Source: DASWJQ01 sp036397095 (GTDB lineage Bacteria; Chloroflexota; Anaerolineae; Anaerolineales; E44-bin32). From it: a DNA stretch of 13,896 nucleotides. Both the position numbers and the translations under genes were made by a program. The first letter of the stretch is position 1. Every line of letters starts with the position of its first letter. The DNA is taken from positions 1 to 13,896 of the forward strand of contig DASWJQ010000113.1 of assembly GCA_036397095.1 (NCBI GenBank), given 5' to 3'. The notes below the pieces were generated by a model, which was not told where the DNA came from, searched no databases, and saw nothing but the letters and a program-made list of their open reading frames with translations. Shown here in pieces: positions 1-7,117 of the stretch.

Positions 1-125
1 TGTTGATCGTACAGGCGCCGGCCGGCGACCGCCGCAACTGGGATGCCATCCGACGATGGGCCCGCGATCTCGGCGCGGTGTTCGGCCCCAACCTGAGTGA
101 AAAACAAGCTCAAGTGCCCAGCTAG
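1..125 (+). CDS. C-terminal end of an unrecognised protein (5' truncated)
   Basis: The frame whose codons start at base 3 is open from the left edge to a TAG at 123-125 and gives about 40 C-terminal residues, beginning LIVQAPAGDRRNWDAIRRW. Nearly every codon in the first 30 ends in G or C, as in the confident genes of this window, which supports real coding sequence. The peptide is basic, then ends in a polar tail. No catalytic motif lies in this short piece and I do not recognise the family. The start is outside the window. No clear T-rich terminator hairpin follows in the 93 bases before the next gene, which is on the opposite strand and converges on this one. Confidence 0.55.
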   Translation, partial: LIVQAPAGDRRNWDAIRRWARDLGAVFGPNLSEKQAQVPS

Positions 126-218
126 AACAATCTGCGGCCGAGCGGACTAGGCTGCTAGAACTCCGGCGCCGAAACCGGTCGACGCGTGTCCTTGCCGCCA
201 GGCGCAGCGTTTCGCCAG

Positions 219-455
219 TTAGCCGCCCGGCGCATCATCCTGCCAATCCTCCTCGATCTCTGCCCACTTGTACTCGCCCGACTCATAGTAGCGGGGCAAG
301 TGAGATAGGCCGCGTTCAAGGGCAGCGAACTGCATCTCAAAATCGCTGCCCATGATTTCGCATTCCTGGCTTGTCCGAAGGGCCTCACATAGGTCATCGG
401 CGGCCTTGACCACCTCTCGGATCGCTTCGTACGCTTCGTTGGCCAGCTTGACCAT
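219..455 (-). CDS. small acidic hypothetical protein
   Basis: This encodes a 78-residue soluble protein starting MVKLANEAYEAIREVVKAAD, rich in Glu/Asp and aromatic residues. The N-terminal half is predicted helical and the C-terminal part carries YYESGEYKWAEIEEDWQDD. I know no named family for it. I chose the ATG at 455 rather than the in-frame ATG at 464: the Shine-Dalgarno core AAGG (465-468 on the complement) abuts the upstream ATG but lies 9 nt from the downstream one. A competing 147-residue frame on the same strand (155-598) has basic, low-complexity composition and looks like a shadow. The gene stands alone, diverging from the exonuclease gene at 745. There is no transmembrane segment or signal peptide. 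Function is unknown; a small regulator or antitoxin-like role is possible, but nothing in the sequence shows it. Confidence 0.6.
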   Translation of the reverse strand: MVKLANEAYEAIREVVKAADDLCEALRTSQECEIMGSDFEMQFAALERGLSHLPRYYESGEYKWAEIEEDWQDDAPGG

Positions 456-642
456 GGTGCACATCCTTGTATCGCGTGGCTCCCGGTCCTTGGGGATTGC
501 CTCAGTGAGGGTGTTTCCGACAGCACCCTGTCCCTCCCCACGGGTGGCGCAATGACTTCCATTTTGATTATCTCACAGCGATTTGCCGGGCCTGGCAACG
601 GTAGGTGCCGTGCCCGCTATCACCAAAGGCTCCTTGCGAATT

Positions 643-670
643 TTGGCATGGCCAGGCGTCATGCTATCCT
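643..670 (+). promoter_or_regulatory. candidate sigma70-type promoter for the exonuclease gene
   Basis: TTGGCA (643-648, five of six matches to TTGACA) is followed after 16 bases by TATCCT (665-670, four of six to TATAAT). It lies 74 bases upstream of the ATG at 745, in the spacer between divergent genes. Chance matches of this quality are possible, so this is only a candidate. Confidence 0.35.
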
Positions 671-744
671 GTTAGCGGTTCTCATCCGGCTGGTCCGCTT
701 ATGGTGCGCATTCCATCGGTCCATATCGTTAGGTTTGAGCGACA

Positions 745-1461
745 ATGAAACTGGCTTCCTTTGATCTTGAGATCGCAGCCGTGGTTCCCCCCGACGTCAA
801 GGATTGGGCGGAGTTGCCCGACCTAGGCATAAGCTGCGCCGCCGTCGCCTTCAGTGACCGGGACGATGTGCGTTTCTGGTCGGCCGAGCCGCGCCTGAGC
901 GCAACCGGGGCGGCCGACTTGGTCCGGGATCTGCAGGCGATCGTGGGGGAGGGGTACCGTCTGGTCACGTGGAATGGCTGCGCCTTCGACTTCCGCGTCC
1001 TGGCCCAGGAGTCAGGTCTCGTCGCCGACGCCGGCCGGCTGGCCCTCGACCATGTCGATCTGATGTTGATGGTCACCTTCAGCCAGGGTCACTATCTTGG
1101 GCTGCACAAGGCGCTGTTGGGCGCGGGCCTGACCGGCAAACTGAAGCAGGTCCGGCTTTCGGATGGGAATGTGCTCGAAGACATGGATGGATCCAAAGCG
1201 CCGCTGTTGTGGGCCCAGGGCGAGCACGACGCCGTCCTGGCCTACCTGGAACAAGATGTCGTCCAGCAGTTGGCATTGGCCGGTGTGGTGGCGCAACGTC
1301 GGGCGATTCAGTGGACCAGCAACCGGGGGGCCGCGCAGGTCGCCCGCTTTTCTGGCCTGCTGTCGGTCCAGGAGTGCTTCGCATTGCCCGAGCCAGATAC
1401 CAGTTGGATGTCGGATCCACCGACACGTCAGCAGTTTGTCGACTGGATGGGAGCCGGATAG
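745..1461 (+). CDS. DEDDy-type 3'-5' exonuclease (RNase H-like fold)
   Basis: This is a 238-residue cytoplasmic protein with the three exonuclease motifs of the DnaQ/PolB-proofreading superfamily. Exo I is FDLEI (D7, E9). Exo II is WNGCAFDF (N77, D82). Exo III is YLEQD with Tyr167 and Asp171, the Y-x3-D form that defines the DEDDy subgroup. The family removes nucleotides from 3' ends using two metal ions held by these acidic residues. The protein contains only this domain, with no polymerase or helicase part, as in the stand-alone predicted exonucleases related to the PolB exonuclease domain and the YprB-like RNase H group. The last 45 residues lack recognised motifs. The ATG at 745 begins just before the first catalytic motif, so a much later start is excluded; the Shine-Dalgarno is weak. 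Whether DNA or RNA is the substrate cannot be told. It seems to be its own unit, with a 196-base gap before the ABC cassette. Confidence 0.82.
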   Translation: MKLASFDLEIAAVVPPDVKDWAELPDLGISCAAVAFSDRDDVRFWSAEPRLSATGAADLVRDLQAIVGEGYRLVTWNGCAFDFRVLAQESGLVADAGRLALDHVDLMLMVTFSQGHYLGLHKALLGAGLTGKLKQVRLSDGNVLEDMDGSKAPLLWAQGEHDAVLAYLEQDVVQQLALAGVVAQRRAIQWTSNRGAAQVARFSGLLSVQECFALPEPDTSWMSDPPTRQQFVDWMGAG

Positions 1462-1517
1462 GTTTGCTTGTCGACCCCGTGGGCGCATGCCACCGTCCGC
1501 CATCCCTTGGCGTGCCT

Positions 1518-1545
1518 TTGGCGATGCGTCGAATGATGGTATGCT
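1518..1545 (+). promoter_or_regulatory. candidate promoter of the ABC importer operon
   Basis: TTGGCG (1518-1523) and TATGCT (1540-1545) are separated by 16 bases, the same architecture as the candidate before the exonuclease gene. It lies about 110 bases upstream of the first permease. The leader between them has a long-loop dyad, CAGGCGG (1562-1568) with CCGCCTG (1602-1608), and a small GCCCG/CGGGC hairpin (1617-1629). Either could be regulatory, but neither matches an operator I can name. Confidence 0.3.
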
Positions 1546-1657
1546 TTGCATCTTGACCAACCAGGCGGGCGCACCCCCACTACCCGTAAAGTGAAGTCAG
1601 ACCGCCTGATGGGTTCGCCCGGCACGGGCCCCCCTCAGGGTTAGGATCCGCCAGTCC

Positions 1658-3400
1658 ATGGCCGTTCCCTGGCAGCAGCAATTGAGGCTCGACAAGGTCT
1701 TTGCCGGACGCCGCGGCAGGCATCTGCGTGAAAACCTGACGGCCTACCTCCTGGTCGCCCCGGCACTGATCCTCATTTTCATATTTGGCATTTTCCCAGT
1801 TGGCTTTGCGTTGTACGTTAGCCTGCATCGCTGGATCATCCTGCGCAGCGACTTCCGCGGCATGGACAACTATGTGGCAGGCGTCGACAGCCTTGCCTAC
1901 CTGGCCGGCTTTGCGCTCGGGGTGGGCGCGATTATCGCCGCCGGATTGCTGCTGCGGCGGGTGGTCCAAACGAGCGCGCTGGAGGAGAAACGGCCCTGGC
2001 CCGAGGCGTTGGCCGGGCTGCTGTATGCCGCCGTCGTCCTTACGTTCGTGCGTTGGTTCTACTACTTCTTGCCTGAATTCCTCGATATTGCCACCAAGAT
2101 GCGGGGCCTGGAGCGGACGCGCCAGCTCTTCTTCCAGCTTCTCGGCGAGGCATTCCGGGCGGAGCCGCCATGGGCTGCCTGGCGCTGGTTCCTGATCGCG
2201 GCTGTGTTGTCCCTGGCGGTGATGGGATTGCTCCAGTTCTTGCGCCGCCCACGCAAGGCTCGCAGCCATCAACCGCGCCTGGCATTGATGTGGTTATCTC
2301 TGGCAACAGGGATCGGCTTGCTCTACTTCAGCTATCAGCAGGTGGCAGCAGCCTACGCCGTGGCTTTCGCCGAGGATACCGACCCGGGGATTTGGCCTCA
2401 ATTGATCGTGGTTACGGCTGGCTTCTTGCTGCTGGCCGCCGCCTGGTACCTGTGGCGCTCGGCCGAGGACCAACCGTCGACGCGGCACTTTGCGCTGCGG
2501 GTGTTCGCTGCCACGCTGTTGATGGTCGGCGGCGTGCTGCTCATCATTGAGATACCAACGATTGTGGCCTCGGGCGACGATGATCTGTGGAACGGCTTGA
2601 AGGTAACGGCTTACTTCTCCCTTGGCACGGTCCCGATCCAGCTCACCATCGCCTTGTTTCTTTCGGTCCTGCTGTTCTACAACCAGCGTGGTTCGGCGGC
2701 TTTTCGCATGATCTATTTCATCCCTTACATCACGCCGGCCCTGGCCTCGGCGACAGTCTTTCGCTTATTGTTCTCGGAGCGGCAGCAGGCGCCGATCAAC
2801 CGCTTTCTTATCTGGCTTGGGGTTGGGCCACAGGACTGGCTGCGCGAGTCCGATGGCATCCTCACGATGTTGGCCAACACCTTCGGCCTGGAAGGCTACC
2901 CACAGGCAATCCTGCCTAGCTGGCTCCCGAACGATCTGTCGGCGTTGCTGGCGAACTGGATGACCGGACCAAGCCAGGCGCTGACAGTAGTCATTATGCT
3001 GTCTATCTGGACATTCGTCGGCTACAACGTGGTGATCTACCTGGCCGGCTTAGGCAACATTCCGCGCGAGATGACGGAAGCGGCCGAAATCGACGGCGCC
3101 AATCAGTGGCAGGTCTTCCGTTTTGTCACCTTCCCACTGCTTTCACCGACAACCTACTTCTTGTCCCTGATCGCTGTGATGGGTACTTTCAAGGCGTTCA
3201 ACACGATCTGGCTGCTGCGAGGCTCGGTCGGTTCCGGGCTTGGGACCCTCAATACAATTAGTGTGGTGATCTTCGAGGAGTTCTTCGTCAAGACGCGCTA
3301 TGGATATGCCTCAGCTATGGCCTTCGTGCTGTTCGCTATCATTCTGGGTCTGACTCTGTTCAACAACCGGATCCAAGGATCGCGGGTGTTCTATGGCTGA
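1658..3400 (+). CDS. ABC importer permease, MalF/UgpA-like, with a large membrane insertion
   Basis: This is an inner-membrane subunit of a binding-protein-dependent importer of the carbohydrate-uptake type. The first transmembrane helix (about 29-56) has the sequence typical of UgpA/MalF-family permeases. The conserved permease core resumes near residue 311 (WNGLKVTAYFSLGTVPIQL) and runs to the end. The cytoplasmic EAA coupling loop, which docks onto the ATPase, is at 474-495 (TEAAEIDGANQWQVF, then FPLL). At 580 residues it is about twice the usual 290-310. The extra length is mainly residues 75-305, which contain about six hydrophobic segments, plus an enlarged external loop around 390-440. 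E. coli MalF also has extra N-terminal helices and a big periplasmic loop, but this insertion looks unrelated by eye. The stop overlaps the next permease by 8 bases, so the two are probably translationally coupled. Substrate is not determinable; sugars or glycerol phosphates are the usual cargo. Confidence 0.9.
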   Translation: MAVPWQQQLRLDKVFAGRRGRHLRENLTAYLLVAPALILIFIFGIFPVGFALYVSLHRWIILRSDFRGMDNYVAGVDSLAYLAGFALGVGAIIAAGLLLRRVVQTSALEEKRPWPEALAGLLYAAVVLTFVRWFYYFLPEFLDIATKMRGLERTRQLFFQLLGEAFRAEPPWAAWRWFLIAAVLSLAVMGLLQFLRRPRKARSHQPRLALMWLSLATGIGLLYFSYQQVAAAYAVAFAEDTDPGIWPQLIVVTAGFLLLAAAWYLWRSAEDQPSTRHFALRVFAATLLMVGGVLLIIEIPTIVASGDDDLWNGLKVTAYFSLGTVPIQLTIALFLSVLLFYNQRGSAAFRMIYFIPYITPALASATVFRLLFSERQQAPINRFLIWLGVGPQDWLRESDGILTMLANTFGLEGYPQAILPSWLPNDLSALLANWMTGPSQALTVVIMLSIWTFVGYNVVIYLAGLGNIPREMTEAAEIDGANQWQVFRFVTFPLLSPTTYFLSLIAVMGTFKAFNTIWLLRGSVGSGLGTLNTISVVIFEEFFVKTRYGYASAMAFVLFAIILGLTLFNNRIQGSRVFYG

Positions 3401-4301
3401 CGTCGCCGCCGGCGCGCCCGAATACACCGAGGCCGAAGAGCAACAAGCCAGGCTGTCGGTGAGTACGCCGCGCATCAGTCTGCGTCAGCTTGGCAGCTAT
3501 GCCGTTCTGCTCTTAGGTGCGGCCGTTTCCCTGGTGCCTTTCCTGTGGCTGATCAGCACCTCACTGATGACGCTCGGCGAGGCCATCGGGGGTCGGTTTG
3601 TCCCCCAGGTTTTCCACCTGGAAAACTACATCGAGGCCTGGACCGGGGCTGAGTTCTCCCACTTCATGGTCAACAGCGTCATCATCACCGTGATCACGTT
3701 GGCCGGTGAGTTGGTGGTCACGGTCCTGGCGGCCTACGCCTTTGCCAAGATGGAATTCCCGGGTCGCGACTTGATCTTCGGCATCCTGCTCAGCTCGATG
3801 ATGATCCCGGGGATGGTCACCATGATTCCCAACTTGCTGACGGTCACCTGGCTCGGGCGGGTGGGTCCGATCCCCTGGATCGACAATTGGCCGGCCCTGA
3901 CCATCCCATTCATGGGCAGTGTGTTCTCGATCTTCCTGCTGCGCCAGTTCTTTGCCCAGATCCCCGACGAATTGTTCGACGCGGCCAGGATCGACGGTGC
4001 CGGCCATATGCGCATCTTGCTTCAGGTTGTGCTGCCTTTGTCGACGGCGCCCTTGATGGTTATTATTGTTCTATCCTTCATCGGAACCTGGAACGCTCTG
4101 GCCTGGCCCCTGCTGGTCACCAATTCGGACACTTGGTTGCCCATCTCGGTTGGCTTGTACAATTTCGTATCGGATGAAGGCAGCCGCTTGCACCTGGTTG
4201 CGGCCGGTTCGGCGATTACCATTATTCCAATCTTGATTCTGTACTTCTTCACCCAGAAGCAATTCACCGAGAGCATCGCCCGCAGCGGTCTCAAAGGATG
4301 A
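3393..4301 (+). CDS. ABC importer permease, MalG/UgpE-like
   Basis: This is the second membrane subunit of the importer, 302 residues, normal length for the family. Six hydrophobic segments are visible at about 36-58, 92-117, 127-149, 165-187, 218-240 and 268-286. The EAA loop is at 193-215 (ELFDAARIDGAGHMRILL, then LP), in the expected place between helices four and five. The first 30 residues form a hydrophilic cytoplasmic tail. The ATG lies inside the last codons of the upstream permease (ATGGCTGA, with the upstream TGA at 3398-3400), the usual pairing of the two permeases that form the heterodimeric channel. The protein ends SGLKG, a common ending for MalG-type permeases. Confidence 0.93.
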   Translation: MADVAAGAPEYTEAEEQQARLSVSTPRISLRQLGSYAVLLLGAAVSLVPFLWLISTSLMTLGEAIGGRFVPQVFHLENYIEAWTGAEFSHFMVNSVIITVITLAGELVVTVLAAYAFAKMEFPGRDLIFGILLSSMMIPGMVTMIPNLLTVTWLGRVGPIPWIDNWPALTIPFMGSVFSIFLLRQFFAQIPDELFDAARIDGAGHMRILLQVVLPLSTAPLMVIIVLSFIGTWNALAWPLLVTNSDTWLPISVGLYNFVSDEGSRLHLVAAGSAITIIPILILYFFTQKQFTESIARSGLKG

Positions 4302-4353
4302 CCATCCCAGCTGGCCGCTGGTCCTGCCTGTCAACTACCGATAACCCGCCCTC

Positions 4354-4371
4354 AGGAGGTGATTAAGACTG
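4354..4371 (+). promoter_or_regulatory. perfect extended Shine-Dalgarno in the leader of the binding-protein gene
   Basis: AGGAGGTGAT (4354-4363) is complementary to ten consecutive bases of the 16S rRNA 3' end, yet no ATG, GTG or TTG follows at a normal distance. A CTG at 4369-4371, nine bases after AGGAGG, opens a 25-codon frame (LETPLNRLLARSQTDPPQVL, then KRRRI). That frame stops at the TGA at 4444-4446, overlapping the ATG of the binding protein as ATGA. It may be a translated leader peptide, a ribosome standby site, or chance. Confidence 0.3.
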
Positions 4372-4431
4372 GAGACACCACTGAATCGATTACTTGCACG
4401 TTCGCAAACTGATCCACCGCAGGTCTTGAAG

Positions 4432-4442
4432 AGGAGAAGAAT
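4432..4442 (+). promoter_or_regulatory. strong ribosome binding site of the binding-protein gene
   Basis: AGGAG (4432-4436) lies six bases before the ATG at 4443, within a purine-rich run. It fixes the start and fits high expression, as binding proteins are usually made in excess over the permeases. Confidence 0.75.
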
Positions 4443-5849
4443 ATGAAGCGGGCAAGTTGGAAGTATGCGTTGGTAGTAGCACTGGTGCTGCCGGCGCTGT
4501 TGGTTGGGTGTGCCGGAACGCCGCCGGCGACGGAAGAGCCGCCACCACCGCCGCCTCCGGCTACGGAGGAAATGGTAGAGCCGACCTCGGAGCCGACCGG
4601 GCCTGAGACGATGCTCGAGGGCGATCCTACCGGCCAGTCGATCGTGTTCTGGCACGCCATGAGCAGTGGCGCCAATCTGGACGGCATGACGGCCGTTGTC
4701 GACCAGTTCAATGCCGAGAATGAGTACGGCATCACAGTTGAAGCGGTCGCCCAGGGCAGCCAGAGTGAGCTTGAGACGGCTGTCAACGGCGCCATCGCCA
4801 CCGGCGAGCTGCCCAGTATGACGATGGGCTTCCCCAATGGTTTGGTGCGTTGGCACGGCCTGGACGTGATCCGGGGCCTCAATGATTTCATCGAGGACCC
4901 GGTCTACGGCCTGACCGCTGAAGAGCTGGGCGCCATCTACGCCGGTCCCTACAGCTCAGGCACGCTGCCCGACGGCACCCAGGTCGGCATCCCGATGCAC
5001 CAGTCGGCCCAGGTGATCTTCTACAACCACACGTGGGCGCAAGAGCTTGGCTTCGATGGACCGCCGGCGACGTCGGCAGAGTTCATGGAGCAGGCCTGTG
5101 CAGCGGCGGAAGCCAATAACAACGATGACAACCCCGACAACGATGGCACCGGCGGCTATGTGTACTTCCCCGATGCCTCGATGGTCTCGCCTTGGATTTG
5201 GGCCTTCGACGGGGAAATCATCAGTGAGGATGGAACCGGCTACAACTTGAACAGCGAAGAAGCACTGGCCGTCGCCATGTACTTCAAGGACCTGGCCGAC
5301 AACGGCTGTATCCTGTTTACGCCGAGCTTCCCCAATCCTGAGTTCGCCGCCCGCCAGGCGATCTTCGCCACCAGCTCCACCGCCGGCCAGCCCTTCCAGC
5401 AAGCAGCGATGGATGAGGTCGGCAATGCAGACGTCTGGGGCGCCATCCCGTTCGTTGGGCCCAATGGCACCCAGGTCGTGGACGCCTTCGGTCAGATGAT
5501 CGGCATCGTCAGCACTAACCCCGATCAGGATTTGGCCAGCTGGATCTTCTTGAAGTACCTGACTTCCGCCGAGACCCAGTCCGAATGGATCGGCTACACC
5601 GGGTACTTCCCGTCCCAGACGACGACCGATGTCGGCACCCGGGCGGATGAGGATGCGATTTGGGCCGCCGCCCTGGCTCTGCTCGAAGTGGGCAAGGCTG
5701 AGCCCAACCTGGCCGCCCACGGTGCAGTGCGCGGCGCAATCCGTGATGCGTACTTCGCCGTTCTCGACGCTGAAGATGAAGCGGCCGTGATCGCCATCCT
5801 GGAGGAGTTGAATCAGACGGCGGCCGATCTGGTCGCCGAAACCGAGTAA
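4443..5849 (+). CDS. ABC importer extracellular solute-binding lipoprotein (family 1)
   Basis: This 468-residue protein captures the substrate outside the membrane and delivers it to the two upstream permeases. Residues 1-23 form a lipoprotein signal: positive MKRASWK, a hydrophobic stretch, then lipobox LLVGC with Cys23 as the lipid-modified residue. A Pro/Glu/Thr linker (about 28-56, including seven prolines in a row at 33-39) tethers the domain. The mature part starts with IVFWHAMSSGANLDGM and has the MalE/UgpB-like pattern: QFNAENEYGITVEAV, an MTMGFPNG strand-turn, IPMHQSAQVIFYN and PWIWAFDGEI. An Asp/Asn-rich loop at 225-238 (NNNDDNPDNDGTGG) could bind calcium. The gene sits 141 bases after the permeases with its own strong ribosome binding site, and a hairpin follows. 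Cargo is probably a sugar, sugar derivative or glycerophosphate-like compound, but the sequence does not settle it. Confidence 0.92.
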   Translation: MKRASWKYALVVALVLPALLVGCAGTPPATEEPPPPPPPATEEMVEPTSEPTGPETMLEGDPTGQSIVFWHAMSSGANLDGMTAVVDQFNAENEYGITVEAVAQGSQSELETAVNGAIATGELPSMTMGFPNGLVRWHGLDVIRGLNDFIEDPVYGLTAEELGAIYAGPYSSGTLPDGTQVGIPMHQSAQVIFYNHTWAQELGFDGPPATSAEFMEQACAAAEANNNDDNPDNDGTGGYVYFPDASMVSPWIWAFDGEIISEDGTGYNLNSEEALAVAMYFKDLADNGCILFTPSFPNPEFAARQAIFATSSTAGQPFQQAAMDEVGNADVWGAIPFVGPNGTQVVDAFGQMIGIVSTNPDQDLASWIFLKYLTSAETQSEWIGYTGYFPSQTTTDVGTRADEDAIWAAALALLEVGKAEPNLAAHGAVRGAIRDAYFAVLDAEDEAAVIAILEELNQTAADLVAETE

Positions 5850-5911
5850 CCTAAACGCTCTTTCCGGAACTAACAACCTCCCACCGCGTAGCGGTGGGAG
5901 GTTCGTTTAGG
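5850..5911 (+). terminator. two-tier hairpin terminator after the ABC cassette
   Basis: A perfect 13-bp stem pairs AACCTCCCACCGC (5875-5887) with GCGGTGGGAGGTT (5891-5903) around a 3-base loop. An outer stem pairs CCTAAACG (5850-5857) with CGTTTAGG (5904-5911), starting at the base after the TAA stop. The outer right arm supplies only a short T run (TTT), so it is not a textbook U-tract terminator; an attenuator or mRNA-stabilising role is possible. The next gene starts only 8 bases after it. Confidence 0.75.
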
Positions 5912-5919
5912 ATAGGGGC

Positions 5920-7086
5920 ATGTCTTCTGTAAGCCCGGCAACTGCGGTCTCCAGATGGTGGCTGCGTTGGCCAGTGCTGCTGCTGGCCATCACGCTGGCG
6001 AGCTGCGCCCGGTCGAACGCGCTGACTGCCGAACCGGCCCTGGCGGATACGGAGCCCGCGGCCCAGGTCCCGACGGCGACAAGCCGGCCTACCCAAGCGC
6101 CAACCCCTACGGCGACCCGCAGCGCCTACGATGGCTTCTTACAGCGGCCGCCAGAGGCTCAGCTTCGGGTGATGACGTACAACGTGCATTGGGATTCGAT
6201 CTTCCCGGCGGATGATCCCCTGAGCCATGACCTGCGCGAGTTCGATCGACAGGGGGCGTTTGCCCGCATCCTGCGAGCCGTCCAACCAGACATCTTGTGC
6301 CTTCAGGAGATCAACCAGCGGAGGCTGGAGGACGATCTGGCTAGTTTCCTCACCCACGTCAGCGCCGGCCAGCAGTCATGGCAGGCGGTCCATGTGCGCG
6401 ATACGTTGATCGCTTCGCCCTTCAGACTCGTCGAACAGGACTACCAACTGCAAACGCGGACGATCCTGCCAATACTCGATCAGGCGGCGGCGTTGATCGA
6501 TCTGCCCGATGAGGTCTTCGGCCCGACCGACTTGTATATGGTCTGTGCCCATTTCAAATCGGGAGGGACCTATGGCGATGTGTTACTGCGGGTACGGCAG
6601 GCCGATGCCATCATGGCCCATCTGCGGGATTCTGCCAGCGGGCAGGGCGGTTCCGACCTGGCGGTGGGCACGCCGTATCTGGTTTTAGGCGATTTCAATA
6701 TCTATGACACCGATCCGGCGCGCCAGCGCATCACGCTGCTGCAGGGTGACATTCACGATGAAGGGGGCTACGGGCCGGATTGGTCGCCCGATTGGGACGG
6801 CACGGCGCTGACCGATGCCCTGCCCACCCACAACGACCTGGGCGATGATCGCTACACCTGGCGGGCGGACGCCTCGCCGCTCAACCCTGGCGTACTCGAC
6901 CGGATCTTCTATACCGACTCGGTCCTGCAGGTCGAGAACGCCTTCGTATTTAATACCGCTTTGATGACAGAGGCCGCGCTCGCCCGCCATAGTTTGCAAT
7001 GGGACGACGTGATGCTGGTCGCCTCGGCCGGTTACTTCGACCATCTTCCGATTGTGGCCGACTTTTCGCTTCAACCTGGACCCTGA
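5920..7086 (+). CDS. secreted lipoprotein of the endonuclease/exonuclease/phosphatase superfamily
   Basis: This 388-residue protein carries a lipoprotein signal (hydrophobic 18-28, lipobox LASC, Cys29) and a Thr/Pro-rich linker (50-68), so it should be anchored on the outer face of the membrane. The metal-dependent EEP fold follows: TYNVH (Asn88), LCLQEIN (metal-binding Glu130), VCAHFKSG (His211), LGDFNIYD (Asp258, Asn260), LDRIF (Asp327) and the final catalytic pair FDHLP (Asp374, His375). All the usual catalytic residues are present. Members cleave phosphodiesters or phosphomonoesters: DNA, RNA, sphingomyelin, inositol phosphates. Which one is attacked here is not visible. The start is placed at the ATG preceded by GGATAGGGGC. 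It directly follows the ABC cassette beyond the hairpin, so readthrough could link it to uptake by releasing a transportable product outside the cell; that link is inference. Confidence 0.87.
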   Translation: MSSVSPATAVSRWWLRWPVLLLAITLASCARSNALTAEPALADTEPAAQVPTATSRPTQAPTPTATRSAYDGFLQRPPEAQLRVMTYNVHWDSIFPADDPLSHDLREFDRQGAFARILRAVQPDILCLQEINQRRLEDDLASFLTHVSAGQQSWQAVHVRDTLIASPFRLVEQDYQLQTRTILPILDQAAALIDLPDEVFGPTDLYMVCAHFKSGGTYGDVLLRVRQADAIMAHLRDSASGQGGSDLAVGTPYLVLGDFNIYDTDPARQRITLLQGDIHDEGGYGPDWSPDWDGTALTDALPTHNDLGDDRYTWRADASPLNPGVLDRIFYTDSVLQVENAFVFNTALMTEAALARHSLQWDDVMLVASAGYFDHLPIVADFSLQPGP

Positions 7087-7095
7087 GCCGCCGGC

Positions 7096-7109
7096 TCCGG
7101 CACGCCGGA
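7096..7109. terminator. short palindrome between convergent genes
   Basis: TCCGGC (7096-7101) and GCCGGA (7104-7109) form a perfect palindrome in the 31-base gap between two convergent stops, giving a 5-bp stem with a 4-base loop. It could act as a terminator on both strands, but there is no T tract and GC-rich palindromes are common here. Confidence 0.3.
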
Positions 7110-7117
7110 CGGGTTCC

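Noticed and set aside
155..598. 147-residue open frame on the minus strand covering the small acidic gene
   Set aside because: Its composition is Arg/Ser/Pro-rich and low complexity, typical of a shadow frame in GC-rich DNA; the overlapping 219-455 frame has coherent protein character and a ribosome site.
552..764. 70-residue plus-strand frame upstream of the exonuclease gene
   Set aside because: It overlaps the exonuclease start, has no ribosome site and shows no domain character; the region fits better as promoter spacer.
4384..4391. Palindrome AATCGATT as a LacI-type operator before the binding-protein gene
   Set aside because: Flanking bases do not extend the symmetry and no second copy or regulator gene was found in the window.
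4956..5876. 306-residue minus-strand frame antisense to the binding-protein gene
   Set aside because: The opposite strand encodes a clear lipoprotein binding protein; the antisense frame is a codon-bias artefact with no motifs.
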